This document shows positions 11,377 through 22,548 of a DNA stretch of 64,000 nt, in pieces. Under the pieces are notes generated by a model, which saw nothing but the letters and a program-made list of their open reading frames with translations, made no database searches and had not been told where the DNA came from. The translations under genes were made by a program, and so were the position numbers. Origin of the DNA: Atriophallophorus winterbourni (lineage: Eukaryota; Platyhelminthes; Trematoda; Plagiorchiida; Microphallidae); the NCBI GenBank assembly GCA_013407085.1, contig JACCGJ010023620.1:17636-81635 (forward strand), written 5' to 3'. The first letter of the stretch is position 1, and each line of letters begins with the position of its first letter.

Positions 11377-11783
11377 AAGTCATAGATTACAGATTTATAT
11401 GATCGATGACTATTTTCTATTGGTTACTGTTGATAGATATAATCAAAGTCAGGACAATATGATCACTCAATCCGAATGGACTCGAATAAGAAACAGTTAG
11501 ATCAAAAGTTCTCCGTTTTTGAATATGAGATCCAGAGTAGATGTGGTTTGTTATGATCAAAATCGGGTTATTTGTTGTACATTGTTGTAAAGTGGGATGT
11601 AAATCATTATTTGTTGAAGAAAGCTTTACAAATAATCGCTACTCGTAATGTGTATGACAAGGTTCGGTGCAGTAAAATCACCGGGCTTGAGCAAATGAGA
11701 TTAGGGAAGCTACAATGCAAAACTTACAGCATTAGGAAGAACAGTGCCCGCGGTAGATGATAGAGAATGGGGGGGTAATGAAT
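11377..11783. other. Stretch without recognised gene
   Basis: A 62-codon open frame (11572-11760) has no recognisable motif. Nothing else was seen. Confidence 0.4.
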
Positions 11784-13079
11784 TCAAGGTAATTCAAGGT
11801 TTTTAATGGTCTAAAAAGCAACAAGCTTAACAACAACAACCATAGGATGGTTAAAATTGAAATTTAAGTGTATAAAGAATATAAGAACATAGATTAAACA
11901 GTATATTAGTGTTCTGGAAACGAATAATGCAATAAAGATTCGTCTAATTTCGTTTTAAAGTCATGCAAGCTAGTGGCGTGAGCAACGGTTGAAGGTGAAC
12001 TGTTCCAAGTAAAACAGACACGGACAGAGTAAAAATACCTTGTACAGTTCAGGCGGGAATGGGGTACGACCAGCGCATATTCATGGGTCCGATAATTCCT
12101 CGTATCCCTTCGCGCAAATAAATCCTGTAAGGGATGGTTCGGGGTATGGAATGTTTTGTAAAGTAAGATAAGGTCTCCTCTGATTCGTCGATAGAGAAAA
12201 TCAAACAGATTCAGTTGAGCTATCCTTTCTTTATATGGTTTGTTTCGAATGCTGAGAACTAGTTTCGTTGAGCGGTGATAGATTTGCTGCATAAGTTCCA
12301 CATCCCTCTTGAGCCACGGAGACCATGACTGCACACCGTATTCCATGACTGGTCTCAAGTATGTATTCATGATCCTTGGGAATATCTTGTGCGAAAATTT
12401 CCCAAATACACGTTTGAGTAGATTTAGAACACGTGTTGCTTTTTTAAAGGCACTGTTAGTTTGAAGTAATGTTTTTAAACTGGAGCATATCCAGACACCC
12501 AAATCTTTTTCTTCACTGCAATTTTCAAGGACATGCGAACCTATGTGATATGTGAAATCTACTCGATTCCCCACATTCATGATCCTGCATTTGTTGAAGT
12601 TAAACGGCAGTTTGTTCTTCAACGACCAGCTGTGAAGCGTATCAAGATCCTTTTGTAATAGCAGACAGTCTTCTGGACTACGAATGCTACGCCAAATCTT
12701 TATGTCGTCCGCAAATAACGAAATGTTACATCGAACAATTTCCGGTATTTCATTGACATAAACCAGAAAGAGGATCGGACCAAGGACTGAGCCTGGGGGA
12801 ACTCCGCTAGTTGCTGCAATTGGTTTGGATAATGCACCATCAACACGTACCTGGTTAGTGCGATTTGTTAGGTAGTCATTTAGCCAATTCAGCAAATTTC
12901 CAGTGATACCGAGCCTTTCAAGCTTTTGCAGTAGTAGGGAATGGTCAACACGATCGAATGCTTTTGAAATATCCAAGTAGCACGCGTGTATTGCTTGTCC
13001 TTTATCTACCGATTTTGTCCAATCATCTGGCGTTACCAGTAAATTAGATAAACAGGAATAATTTCGTCTGAATCCATGC
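11784..13079 (-). mobile_element. CR1-like LINE, 3' half (minus strand)
   Basis: The 3' end carries two TTCAAGG-containing units (11784-11806), the short-repeat tail typical of CR1-type elements. The same tail and 3' UTR recur at 62179. The body is the reverse transcriptase frame 13079-11906. At 13079 similarity to the sister copy at 63.47 kb stops abruptly. Endonuclease-like sequence follows on the same strand, so the element has an internal deletion and is not simply 5'-truncated. Confidence 0.85.
11906..13079 (-). pseudogene. CR1-like reverse transcriptase, partial
   Basis: The frame stays open from the deletion point at 13079 to the stop at 11906. It runs through HGFRRNYSCLSNLL, ACYLDISKAFDRVDHSLL, SGVPPGSVLGP, YVNEIPE, LFADDIKIW and the C-terminal PW.KRDVELMQ and HSRLNCTRYFYSVRVCFTWN regions. 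The catalytic FADD is intact. The usual GVPQGSVLGP reads GVPPGSVLGP: the Q, normally conserved in RT motif B, has become P, which would probably impair polymerisation. The N-terminal fingers and the end of the endonuclease are missing. Enzymatically it would copy LINE RNA into DNA at the nicked target. As it stands it is a dead fragment. Confidence 0.85.
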
Positions 13080-13770
13080 TAAGAGGTACCTAAGTTTATG
13101 ATGTATGTTAATAGAGCAAAACAATGCATCTGGATCATCTCGCTCACGAGAGAATATTATAGTACAATCAATGCTTTCATGTAAGTAGAGGGGGACACCG
13201 CTTAACATTTGTTGTTCGATCTTTTATGCAAATCATCATGTTCTGGATGCTGAGGTTAGAGTTCTGTACGGAAGTAATAAACCAGGTTTCTGTCACTGTA
13301 ATCAAATCCCAAGACACCTCGATCGCACATGTATAAAGTTTAGTGAACTTGCCCAGAAAGCCCCATGCATTGTTGTAACAGTATGATTTGAATTTTGGGG
13401 CAGATGAAAACTCATATTAGTGTGTTTGTTGACACAGATTTGGTCGCGTTCTTGATGATTTTTGTCCCAGGTGCAGGTGATATACTTGGTGGTTAATCAT
13501 TTCTGGAACAATAGTGTTCGTGAATTCAATGTCGTCAGGTCCGTTTAAGGTCACATTGTGGATCATCGTTACAATTTTGCGATAGAGGCTCGATTAACTG
13601 GTCTTCACACTCGTTGATCGATTGGTTGCTGTCGTTGGTCTGACGAACGCAAATATAAAGAACACATACTTTTACGTAAAGCTGGGATGTTCTGTTGGTT
13701 CTGATCCGACAGTGTTGAAATTGCTGTCAGTAAATTCGAGAATACTAGAGCTTCTCAGAAGGGATTTGTG
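13080..13770 (-). pseudogene. CR1-like endonuclease/ORF1 remnant (minus)
   Basis: On the minus strand about 13400-13130 reads as a decayed AP-type endonuclease N-terminus: DLITVTETWF followed by NLSIQNMMI. This aligns with DLIAVTETWF..ELSIPNMI of the element at 21.4 kb. The glutamate of the TETW motif is kept. The stretch 13400-13770 is probably the end of ORF1, but I cannot show that. Together with 11784-13079 it is one internally deleted LINE. Confidence 0.6.
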
Positions 13771-14528
13771 TAGTTGCGTTATTCTGGATTGAAAACAATG
13801 GCGCTCCTAGGAATTGAACTGGGTACATTCCTTATGATATATGAACATTCTAATTCTGATTACAAATCGATAGATGCGATCCAAAACTATGCCGGTTCAA
13901 ATTTGTACGCCCACACCGTAGATGTTATTTGGTATATCAGTTTTATTTACACAATTTTCAATTCTACGGTGTTGCTGAATATCATGAAAGCAACATATCC
14001 ATTAAAACACTCAATAAAATTAAAATATAATCACTTCCTTTATCGCCCAATTCTGATGAAATGTAAAATCCTGAATTCAAACGAATAATTTTAAAATAAA
14101 GTTACACAATTTTCGTAAAAATGACCACCTGATTTAAATGCGGAATCAGAGCTTGATTTCTTATGAAACAATCAAGATGCATATAATGATTATGCTTTTC
14201 ATTTTTATCATTCCACCGAAATTTAACACGTCTTATTAGATAATTGATAGCAATGATTCGTTCGATAAAATACAATCATCTTGCGACCTTTCGAAATTTG
14301 AACAATATCTACACCCTGAGCTACATGTATTCTCTTCTAAACATCACCAACTGGCATTTTGAAAAATAGATTTATAGATATAGATATATACTTAACACAA
14401 TCGCTATTGTTTGCCATGTCTTGTTGCTACGCAAACAATGAAAATAAACATGTGGGAGATGATGTCAAATACGTCTTTTAAATGATTTTATAAATTTTTG
14501 ATCATGAGTTTAGCCAAACAAACAGTAT
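13771..14528. other. Spacer downstream of the GT31 gene
   Basis: A 104-codon plus-strand frame (13774-14088) has no recognisable motif and starts at a non-ATG codon. The 3' UTR of the minus-strand GT31 gene must lie in the right part, but no clear AATAAA was found on that strand. Confidence 0.4.
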
Positions 14529-15434
14529 TTACGCGTGCCGCAATCTTCCACTGGTCCAGTTTATTGCGTTTGAAAAAAAGCTCGGCAAAACTGCTACTTT
14601 GTTTCGGTCGACATACCAATCAATCCGATCTGTGATTTGCGGAACAAGGAAGCTTAACCTATGAAGCTTCATCAGAGTGATTCCCAGATATGCATCGTCG
14701 ACTCTCAGTTCTTTGACGAACGCCATGGCGATTGACAAGTCCGCGGTGATATCAGCTCCAAGAAAGTAGCCAACACCATTGGGATACGGGGGGAAATATT
14801 TCCACGGAAATTCATCTTCAGATATCATCCATCTACTCAAGCGACGAGATAGCCACCGGGATTGTCGTAAAACATGCACGTTGAGTAATTGTCCCCCCAC
14901 GAAATTTCGTTTCATTCCAGGAGGGATTAATTTTACAAGACGAACGAGTTTGTCCGGTATCAACGTCCTGTCATCATCGATGAACATAAACAGTGGAGTT
15001 AATCGTTTACAAAAGATTGTAGCCCATCGTAGAGTGAATATCATTTTCTTGGTCAAATTGTAATATGTATCTTCAAAGGAACCGATTAGCATGTCTTGAT
15101 AGACAAAATTTTCGTTAAATATTCCAATTGAAACTTCGACCGAATCTGCAAGCGAACTGCTTTCCGGTGCATATTTGGGAACTCTGACTCCGTCAAACTC
15201 ATAATAATCTGACTGATGACTTGGTGGCACCCCGAGAACGAAAATGAATTCGATTTTGAAATTCCGCCACAAATGAGTTTGTTTGTAAGTTTCACGAATT
15301 TTTCGTCGATTTTCAAAACACGCGGAGCATGTTTTCACGAAAACGATAAGATCCATGTTCGTGTCTGTGCGTTTCTGCGTGCAAACGCTTTTAGGAGATT
15401 CCATCACTTCTAACCAAACATCATTGATCGGCGT
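14529..15434 (-). CDS. GT31 beta-1,3-galactosyltransferase-like protein, exon 2 (catalytic domain)
   Basis: This exon encodes about 301 residues forming the Galactosyl_T (GT31) catalytic domain. GT31 enzymes transfer galactose, GlcNAc or GalNAc from UDP-sugars in beta-1,3 linkage in the Golgi lumen. Motifs in order, in joined-protein numbering, are RRKIRETY (~226-233), FVLG (~248), QDMLIGSFEDTYYNLTKK (~296-313), the metal-binding DDD (~336-338), YPNGVGYFLG (~400-409) and VDDAYLG (~428-434, the usual EDVYxG). The exon starts just after TTTCTCAG (AG at 15436-15435), a strong acceptor, in phase 0 with exon 1. It ends at TAA 14529-14531. The donor and acceptor specificity cannot be told from sequence. 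It is the only clear host gene in the window. Confidence 0.85.
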   Translation of the reverse strand, partial: TPINDVWLEVMESPKSVCTQKRTDTNMDLIVFVKTCSACFENRRKIRETYKQTHLWRNFKIEFIFVLGVPPSHQSDYYEFDGVRVPKYAPESSSLADSVEVSIGIFNENFVYQDMLIGSFEDTYYNLTKKMIFTLRWATIFCKRLTPLFMFIDDDRTLIPDKLVRLVKLIPPGMKRNFVGGQLLNVHVLRQSRWLSRRLSRWMISEDEFPWKYFPPYPNGVGYFLGADITADLSIAMAFVKELRVDDAYLGITLMKLHRLSFLVPQITDRIDWYVDRNKVAVLPSFFSNAINWTSGRLRHA

Positions 15435-16377
15435 CTGAGAAATGAAGGATAATTAGAATCAAATGTAATGTTTTCTCGTTTTCAACGGAATAAGTTATGT
15501 CGCGTACAATTTCAGTAAATTATATTAAGGTATCAAGATTTACGAAAAAAGAACATAACATTAGAATATGCTGTTGACTAATTTATAAATTTTAGTGAAT
15601 CGGTTTATTAAGTTTCGATTCAGACAGTCCGTGGTGTCCAGGGCGGTTTTGAATAGGACTCGTATAAATTTTTGATAACCGAAATCAGTTTTTATGCATG
15701 AAACTCCTGAATATTCTTTCTAGATTCATCCGGTTTTATTATACACTTATTTGTAATGATTTTCGGGCTTAAGATTAAAGGACAGCTAGACACCAATTTC
15801 AATTTATGAGATAGTCCAGGCGATATCTTGCTTGCCAAACTGATACTATATGTACAGGACCACAGCGTTTTATGTTCTCAGGATTATTGTGACCAACTAC
15901 ATCTTGATGGAGAATACATTTTCAAGCAAACTGTTTATCAATATGTATATCGAACTCAATGTGAAGTTTATTGGAAAACAGGTGACGAACTCAGAGTTTT
16001 TTGGCATACAAGCTTGCAAATTTTGTATAATTAGTGGTTAACTCGCTGGTAACATGATTTCTGATCATAAAACGCTCATTGAAAAGATCCACTGTCTGGG
16101 TAACCATAAACGTTAGAGTATGGTATTGGATTAAGGAATACATTCAATACCGTTTTTGCACCTGAGCATCTATTAATATTTAATCACCAGCGTAAAGTGC
16201 TGATAACTAAACAATTAATATGCAAAAATAACCATTTTATAGCAATATAATTAGATGTGAGAAATACTAGTATATTGTTTTTTATTCATTTAATATAACG
16301 CATTGTTATAAACACTGAAAAATATCGTGGTTAAATTATATTAGGTCATCATAAGGATCACGCAATTTGTCACTCAC
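15435..16377 (-). other. Intron of the GT31 gene (inferred)
   Basis: The donor GAA|GTGAGT lies at 16377-16372 and the acceptor, TTCATTTCTCAG, ends at 15435. Without splicing, exon 1 runs into a stop after 13 more codons. Splicing here joins two phase-0 frames. Small ORFs within the 943 bp have no motifs. Confidence 0.75.
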
Positions 16378-16926
16378 TTCCTTCACTTTTTCACCGGAAC
16401 GGATCGCGGCAATTGTTTCGTGAAGATCTAACATTTGCGGGTATAATTCGTAGTTGGGAATATTATGCCAACCTCTTGCTACAAAATCGTAATACACCAT
16501 TCTACGCAGCACCGAGCCGTGGATATTTGGCGGATAAGTAGAGAACAACTGACGTAACTGCAGCAAGTATGTAAACCATTGTCTGTGTTTCGTGCTCAAA
16601 ACATTGGGTCGCAGGGAAAGGTTTATTCGACCTGTCAACGAATTAATCAAATCCGTAGTGTTTCTCGGGGGCCACGGACACCGAAGTGCAGCGTTTTTTC
16701 TCGCACGCGCCAAGCATTTATCATACGGGCGGAGGATGTCTTGTTGTGGTGTTGAAACCTCAAAATATAGTCCTGTAACCTCTTTAGAGTATTGTTTGCC
16801 TATAGCATAACATGAAAACAATATTGTGCTGCATGCGACAAATAAAAGCACACGATTCCTAAGCTCTCTGTAACCGCGTATTTTAAAAATACTTTGGCAT
16901 GCACCTGTTTCTATGTGTGCGTACAT
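16378..16926 (-). CDS. GT31 glycosyltransferase, exon 1 (membrane anchor and stem)
   Basis: This exon encodes 183 residues from ATG 16926-16924 to GAA 16380-16378. Residues ~26-43 (VLLFVACSTILFSCYAIG) are one hydrophobic segment after a basic cytoplasmic tail (RGYRELRNR). This is the signal-anchor of a type II Golgi protein, followed by a lumenal stem with cysteines (KCLARARKNAALRCPWPP) and NTT and NLS glycosylation sites. Joined to exon 2 it gives about 484 residues, a plausible size for a GT31 enzyme with a long stem. Further 5' non-coding exons cannot be excluded. The join is inferred from splice signals and frame. Confidence 0.75.
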
Positions 16927-18559
16927 GTTTTCCAGCCTTCACTTGGATGTTATTTGAACAGATGGTGCGAATTTTTAAATATTCAGGCAACTTGCACGCT
17001 GAACAAATATGCTCAACTTGGTTGGATCGATCTCTCATCTTGCGCGATTAATGTCGAATGATTTTCATTCTAAAATCTCATTGGTGTGTATACACGGAGA
17101 AATCGACAGAGTTAACTAGTGTGAAGAATCAATATAGTCGCAGTTGCAATTCACATTATGTAATTAGCACTTCTCGCATTACTTTGAGTGCTTATTTATC
17201 AAAATTTGGACAGTTTTCGACTTTATCTCACGAGGTTTTCAGTAAAATAACAACTTGATATTGCGAACGTTATGTGGAAGAGATGAAAATCGATTTACGC
17301 TGTAGCCCCAAAATCTTACAAGTACTGTTATCAATGTATACAAAAGTTTGATACAGCAAAGTTAGACAAATATTGCAAATTGTTTTTTTCTCTCAATCTG
17401 AGCGAGCGTAAATTTGAAGAGGAAATTTATTCGTTGTGACAATGCTCCGGATATTAGCTTTCTTTGTTATACATTCGCTGCCGCTGTGTGAACTAGATAA
17501 CGGGAGATTCAACAAATTACGGACTTATTTCCTCGTTCTTTATATATTATTTGAACATTCTAAATTAAATCAATAAACGAGGTTTTTTATAACTGCTTAG
17601 TTTTCATCATCCTTCTTAAATTATCACTTTTAACTGAGATACGCTTGAGACTACCACACCGTTATGAGCAACACGCATCAATGAACTGCCAAAGGATTAA
17701 CGCAGAGCAACATAGGAAATGGGAATTTAAAGCAAGCAAATCAGAATGGCTCTATCATTGCTGTATAACACCCGAACATTTGATTAACCTAAAACATCTC
17801 TAATGCCAGTGTCCTTACCAGAAGTCATGCAATCTTCTTAAAAACCAAAGATTCTAACGCGTTGCAGGTCTTTGTGAATAATAAAATTTACAAAAACATT
17901 AAGATAATTAATCGTCAAGGACAATGCTTGTTTCCGTGAAAAATATACCTTCGAGGCTACATTGAGCATCATCTTGAAATTAACGTATTAGCCAGAAACG
18001 TCCGAGATCTACCAATCCGTCTTGGCCTACAAATGGCACAATATAAACCATCTATCAAACAGAATCCAGACGACGAAAACTCACACACTGAAAAGATAAT
18101 CCGATCCACTCAACCTTGCTTGAAACGTCCCTAGTGAAGACATTGTTATCGTCAGACCTACTGCAAAAACGACTGGCCGAAATCTACCATTTACAATAAA
18201 ATCAGACGGATCAACTGTATGATTTTGAGTGATACTCTTCAAAATGCGATCAAGTGCCAACCGAAAACTAGCGAGGTACATGTGTTTAGAGTATGGCTAA
18301 TATTTCATCTAAAGTGAGCACTACTTTTGTTCTCAATAATTCAAGAAAATTCCTTCGAATTAAAATAAAAAGTAGAGTTCGTAAGTAGTTAAATGTTGGA
18401 ATAAGTGCGTGTCAACAGCATCGTTAAAACCCATCATCGGAGACTTTGGAAGACATTTCGTATACTGATGAACAAAGTAAACAAATTTGTCATCCAAGAC
18501 TAGTTTTATTACCAAGAAGAGATATCACGCATGATGAAGTTCAATCACAAAATTCTCTA
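16927..18559. other. Upstream region of GT31 gene and AT-rich spacer
   Basis: The promoter and 5' UTR of the minus-strand GT31 gene should lie at the left end. No TATA box was chosen with confidence. The right half (about 17.6-18.55 kb) may hold further LINE debris continuing from 18560, but I could not align it. Confidence 0.35.
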
Positions 18560-19110
18560 TCGTATGAGTAGCGATCAAGCTAAAGTGAAAGTAGAAGTTG
18601 CGTCCGTGAAATCGTTAGCTGGACTAAAAATATCTGCATCAGAAACAACTTAAGCATTTGCCACATTTCATTCATCTGTATTTATCTAGAGAAAACATGA
18701 TATTTTCACCTCAATTTAAACCATGTCAACCACGGTTGCCTTAAATAATATAAACTTTACGTCGAAACGTACGGAAAGTATCACGGAGCCGACAGAATAA
18801 CTTATCTATTATTGAATAGTTGTGGAACTCGCTAAAAACACTCACATACTTGTCGAAAGAAACACTATAAAATGGCGTGATTCCTACCGATTTGAAACGT
18901 GGAAAATTTTCTCAAATTTATAAAGGAGGAAGTCGCTCCGAAGTTTACGATTACTCATCATTTATTATCTGATTTCCAAATTACCGGAGCGCCTAAATGC
19001 TCCCGGTTAATGAAACATTTTGAAAATAATCAGTCGCATTCTAGAAAACAGCATGGATTTATATGGAATCATTCCTAGTTATTTGATTTACTGCTTAGGC
19101 TAAACGCTTA
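18560..19110 (+). pseudogene. Decayed CR1-like reverse transcriptase, N-terminal part
   Basis: At 18571 the plus strand reads SDQAKVK.EVASVKS, then a stop-interrupted ATFHSSVF. This aligns with NDQAKVKPGVASVNTS..ATFYSSVF of the element at 63.9 kb. At 18865-18960 it reads GVIPTDLKRG..SQIYKGGSRS, the GVIPTDWKRGIISPIYKGGNRSD stretch. QHGFxxN-type remains follow at 19040-19080. Many stops and indels are present. Same family as the 62.2-64 kb element, opposite orientation. Confidence 0.7.
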
Positions 19111-19860
19111 AACACAATCGGTAGATAAATTGCAAGCAATACAGTCAGTTGTCATTTTGTCCCGATTGAACTCTCGTGTTTAAGGTAACCGCAAGCTGAC
19201 TGTAAAGACAATGATGATGGTATACAGCGCGTGCGTACCAAATGCTTTACTGTACGGCAGTGAAACCTGGACCACCTGAGCAAGACACAAACGTCGTATC
19301 TTAAACATATCTTGGATGGACAAATTGACCGAAGTTGAAGCGCTTTTAAAAGCTGGTCTACAGAGCATGTTCATCCTATATCGACAGCGCCACCTGCGTT
19401 GGATTGGTCAAGTCTAAAGAATGGAAAATGGTCGCATCCAAAAGATCCCCTCTATGATGAGTTGCAATTAGAATGTTGACCATTGGCCAGACCGCACTTG
19501 CGGTACAAAGACGTTTGCAAATGTGATATGTAAACTCTTGGCATTGACCCAACGAATTGAAACGAACTAGCTTTTGACCGCTCACATTGGATGCATTGTG
19601 TAAAGCGTCGTCTGCAAGCGTCGTCTGCAAGCGTGGGAGGAGCAGATACAGCTCTTGGCTGCTGATCGTAGATAACGATGCCAGCGTGCAACTGACGCCC
19701 TACAACCAAGTTCTGACTAACGTTGTAAGCGGTGCTGGAGTGATTTTTCCTCCCCAATCGGAGTGCTTAGTCATTCAAAAGGCTGTAGAACATGAAAATT
19801 CATGCGATTGTGATCAGACAATAACGAATACCTCGCTTTGGGATTTAAAGCGAAGCGAAT
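19111..19860 (+). pseudogene. RTE-like LINE C-terminal fragment
   Basis: The translation matches the C-terminal 200-odd residues of the RTE-like element at 45.8-48.2 kb: ILSRLNSRV, GNRKLTVKT, MVYSACVPNALLYGSETWTT, RRILNISWMD, EALLKAGLQSMF, RLRWIG-type region, RMENGRI and the zinc-finger-like end (RCKRCWSDFSSPIGVLSHSKGC). At least five stops or frameshifts break it. It is a 5'-truncated old copy lying directly left of the CR1-like element. A short duplication, CGTCTGCAAG, occurs at about 19610-19633. Confidence 0.8.
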
Positions 19861-19925
19861 ATTCGCTCGTTTATAAACAACCTCATCGCCAAGTGCACTG
19901 ATTCATCACTCGCTGGATTGTAACA

Positions 19926-21395
19926 ATGACACGAAGGATGACCTTGAAACCCCGGACAAAGAAGGCAGCACGTGATGCCTGTCAAATCTGTAACAAAGGG
20001 GTAAGTGCCTGATCTCATGTGGTTAAATATTTTGGCTGCCTGGGTAAAATACATACCAACTGTGATAAAGCCTTAACACATGAAGTGGTTTTGTTTATTA
20101 ACAACGTTGATTTCCCGGGCATTTGCTACGTATGTAGTGCATGTCGAAATAAACAGCCTAGTGATATAAATACAAATCTTCCCCATGAGGCAAAGCTGGA
20201 ATTTCGAATAGAGATTTTAGAAAAATGTTATCGAAAACTCGAGGAAACAATTAAACCACGTTCAGTAGATACAATTTTCAACACAATTCCACCCGAAATA
20301 GATGTTGCTCAAAGCGGTAAAAAGCATGAGAAAACTACACCAAAAAGCGCACCCTTAACTGAGTGTTGTGAATGCTTATCCGGATGCAACAAAAATGGTC
20401 CTATTGAACCCTGCTTCCCGTGCTCATCATCGAATAAAATTGCGAACACTATAGCCAAGACTCCCCAACTTCTATTTGCATCACACACTAACAATCCAAC
20501 ATTTGCCTATATGGTGACTAAAGCAGGTAAACGTTTGACGGGAGCACAGACGCCTACACTTCAGAAGAAAGAGGAAGTTCTGAGCAAAACCGTCTCACAT
20601 CATAAGGAGCCAATATACTCTATTAAACACGGAAAGAATTTGAGCGTAATCTGCACCAATATTACTGAGTCAGAAATCACGCTCTTTCATGCAAGGCAAA
20701 AACATGACCTTGATAAGTGGTCAGATATTTGCAATCGAATTGGCTTAGATGGTATACACCCGGTATTGGTAACTCGGCTCGCTCGTCACCCGAAGTCCCC
20801 GAACCAAGGCAAACCACGTTTGCTTAAAATCACTTTTGCCAACGAAAAGGACATGGAAAATGTCCTACTCAATTCGTATTTGCTCCAAACACAAAGTGAC
20901 TCACACCAACGTATACATGCTGACGTACCTTGGTGGGAAAGGCAACGAACACCTAATGGTCGGGATCAAGCAGCATCAAGAAGTATTATTTTGCTCGACG
21001 TTCCTGAAAATACAGGAGCCACAACGGTTTACGAAAGAAAAGAGCACGATCGTAAACAGTGGTCATTTTTTGCCGAGACTATGGGCTCTTCAAATTCTGT
21101 AGTCGTCGACACATACCGAATACCTTGCTCGCCAAACTATCAAGGAAAATGTTCAAATCCACTCAAGATTACATTTTTGTCAAGTAGTATGGCAGATGCT
21201 GTCCGATCCAAACTGAAACTATACAGAAAGAGATTACGCGATAATGTTAGATTGTGCAATCCCAAAGTTGTTGAAGTCAAATTGAGGCGTTCCATTGCAA
21301 AGACATCCGAGTCTGACTCAAAGTCGCCAGTGAAAATATCTCAACTTGGATCAAAAAACGACAAATGTCCGACGTCGACAGCGTCGGACCAATAA
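19926..21395 (+). pseudogene. CR1-like ORF1 protein with N-terminal PHD-like zinc finger
   Basis: The frame starts at ATG 19926, has a TGA at 20010-20012, and is then open to 21395. In total it is about 489 codons. The N-terminus holds a Cys/His cluster: CQIC (before the stop), FGC, HTNC, CYVCSAC. This is the PHD-type zinc finger often found in CR1/L2 ORF1 proteins, which bind nucleic acid and form the LINE RNP. Two further parts (about 20640-20940 and 20980-21240) look like duplicated modules: LSVICTNITESE..HDLDKWSDICN..RLARHPKSPNQGKPRLLKITF and SIILLDVPENTG..HDRKQWSFFAET..YRIPCSPNYQGKCSNPLKITF. ORF1 overlaps ORF2 by 31 bp. Confidence 0.8.
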
Positions 21396-21859
21396 ATACT
21401 GTTACTGACTCATTGTTACATGCTAAGAGCTCAATAAAGTGTCTCTATACGAATGCTCAAAGTTTGTTTAATAAATTGGCTGAATTAACCGAGCTGTGCA
21501 AACGATACTCACCAGACCTTATCGCTGTGACTGAAACCTGGTTTCAATCTTGTATGAATGAAAGGGAACTGTCGATCCCAAACATGATACTATTACGGAA
21601 CGATCGTCCACGAAAAGGTGGTGGTGTGGCTTTATTCTTTCACGAACGTCTTCAGTGCATGAAGATTCACGATCCCAACCTCGAATCAAAAGATACCCTC
21701 TGGTGTAGACTTACACAGGAGTCACAGGATGACTGTATCATTTGCATAATATATCGCCCTCTATCTTCGACGGATGCTCAAAACGACAGGGTATTAGAGG
21801 CTCTAAAATATGCCGGAGAGATGCGAAGCTCCCAATTACTGGTCATGGGAGACTTCAAC
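21365..21859 (+). pseudogene. CR1-like ORF2 endonuclease, 5' part
   Basis: This is an AP-type endonuclease that nicks the target DNA. KCLYTNAQSLFNKL carries the Asn motif, DLIAVTETWF the catalytic Glu, and MGDFN the Asp/Asn motif at the very end. The frame is cut at GAC TTC AAC (21859) by an LTR element and resumes at 22549 with CTT CCT CAT, giving the expected GDFNLP. Before the insertion the frame was therefore open here. The start ATG overlaps the end of ORF1. Confidence 0.85.
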
Positions 21860-22543
21860 TGTGGAGTGGCTGTCAGCATGAATACTCATTGTCCAATCAG
21901 AATGCAGTAGATGTCAGCGTGTCTATCTCTGTATTGTAATTCCCATGATGATTCATATGTTTGTTGACGTGTAGTGAATACACATCTGTCGCTCTGATCT
22001 TGACTTTTCTACATGGTGACGAGGGTGATCGACGAGAAAACGTCGAATAGAACTGACAACGCCCGTCCACCGGCAACACTCACGATGGAAGGTGATGAAG
22101 GATTGGCAGAGAGATTGAAACTGTGGAAGGAACAGTTTAGCGACTTTCGGACGTTGGCGAATCTGACGAATACCGATAAAGCGTATCAAATGGTGACGCT
22201 GAGGAATGCGCTTGGTGAACAGGCGACGAAGTTCATATAGAGTTTCACCTTTGATGAGAACGAAGATGCAGATGTCTGGGGAACAATCTTCGCGAAGCTC
22301 GAAGAAATTTGCCTCGGTCAAGTGAACGATATAAATTCAATTGTCACGCGCAAGATGCCGATGAGCCGATCGTTTGAAAAACGGAAGGATGTGGAGTGGC
22401 TGTCAGCATGAATACTCATTGTCCAATCAGAATGCAGTAGATGTCAGTGTGTCTATCTCTGTATTGTAATTCCCATGATGATTCATATGTTTGTTGACGT
22501 GTAGTGAATACACATCTGTCGTTCTGATCTTGACTTTTCTACA
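21860..22543 (+). mobile_element. Small LTR retrotransposon (TRIM-like) with gag remnant
   Basis: Two 154-bp LTRs, 21860-22013 and 22390-22543, start TGTGGAG, end TCTACA and differ at only two positions. The target duplication TCAAC flanks it (21855-21859, 22544-22548). TGGTGACGAGGGTGATC directly after the left LTR is the likely primer binding site, and GAAAAACGGAAGGA before the right LTR is the polypurine tract. The LTR contains a CCAAT motif. The 376-bp interior encodes only the start of a gypsy-type capsid. With no pol it must have moved with enzymes from a full element. Orientation is inferred from PBS, tract and gag. Confidence 0.9.
22085..22410 (+). pseudogene. Gag capsid fragment of TRIM-like element
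   Basis: From ATG 22085 the frame reads RLKLWKEQFSDFRTLANLT, AYQMVTLRNALGEQATKFI, TAG at 22238, and then in the same frame SFTFDENEDADVWGTIFAKL and EEICLGQVN. This is the pattern of gypsy-type Gag capsid N-terminal domains (LWKxQFxxF..LxxxLGxxAxxIxxxF). It ends in the LTR at 22410, so protease, RT and integrase are missing. The single stop and the absent C-terminus mean it would not make full capsid. Confidence 0.7.
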
Positions 22544-22548
22544 TCAAC

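Noticed and set aside
13774..14088. 104-codon ORF as a gene
   Set aside because: It has no recognisable motif, a non-ATG start and AT-rich codons in a decayed region.
19376..19901. Several overlapping ORFs on both strands
   Set aside because: They are shadows and pieces of a broken RTE-like C-terminal fragment on the plus strand.
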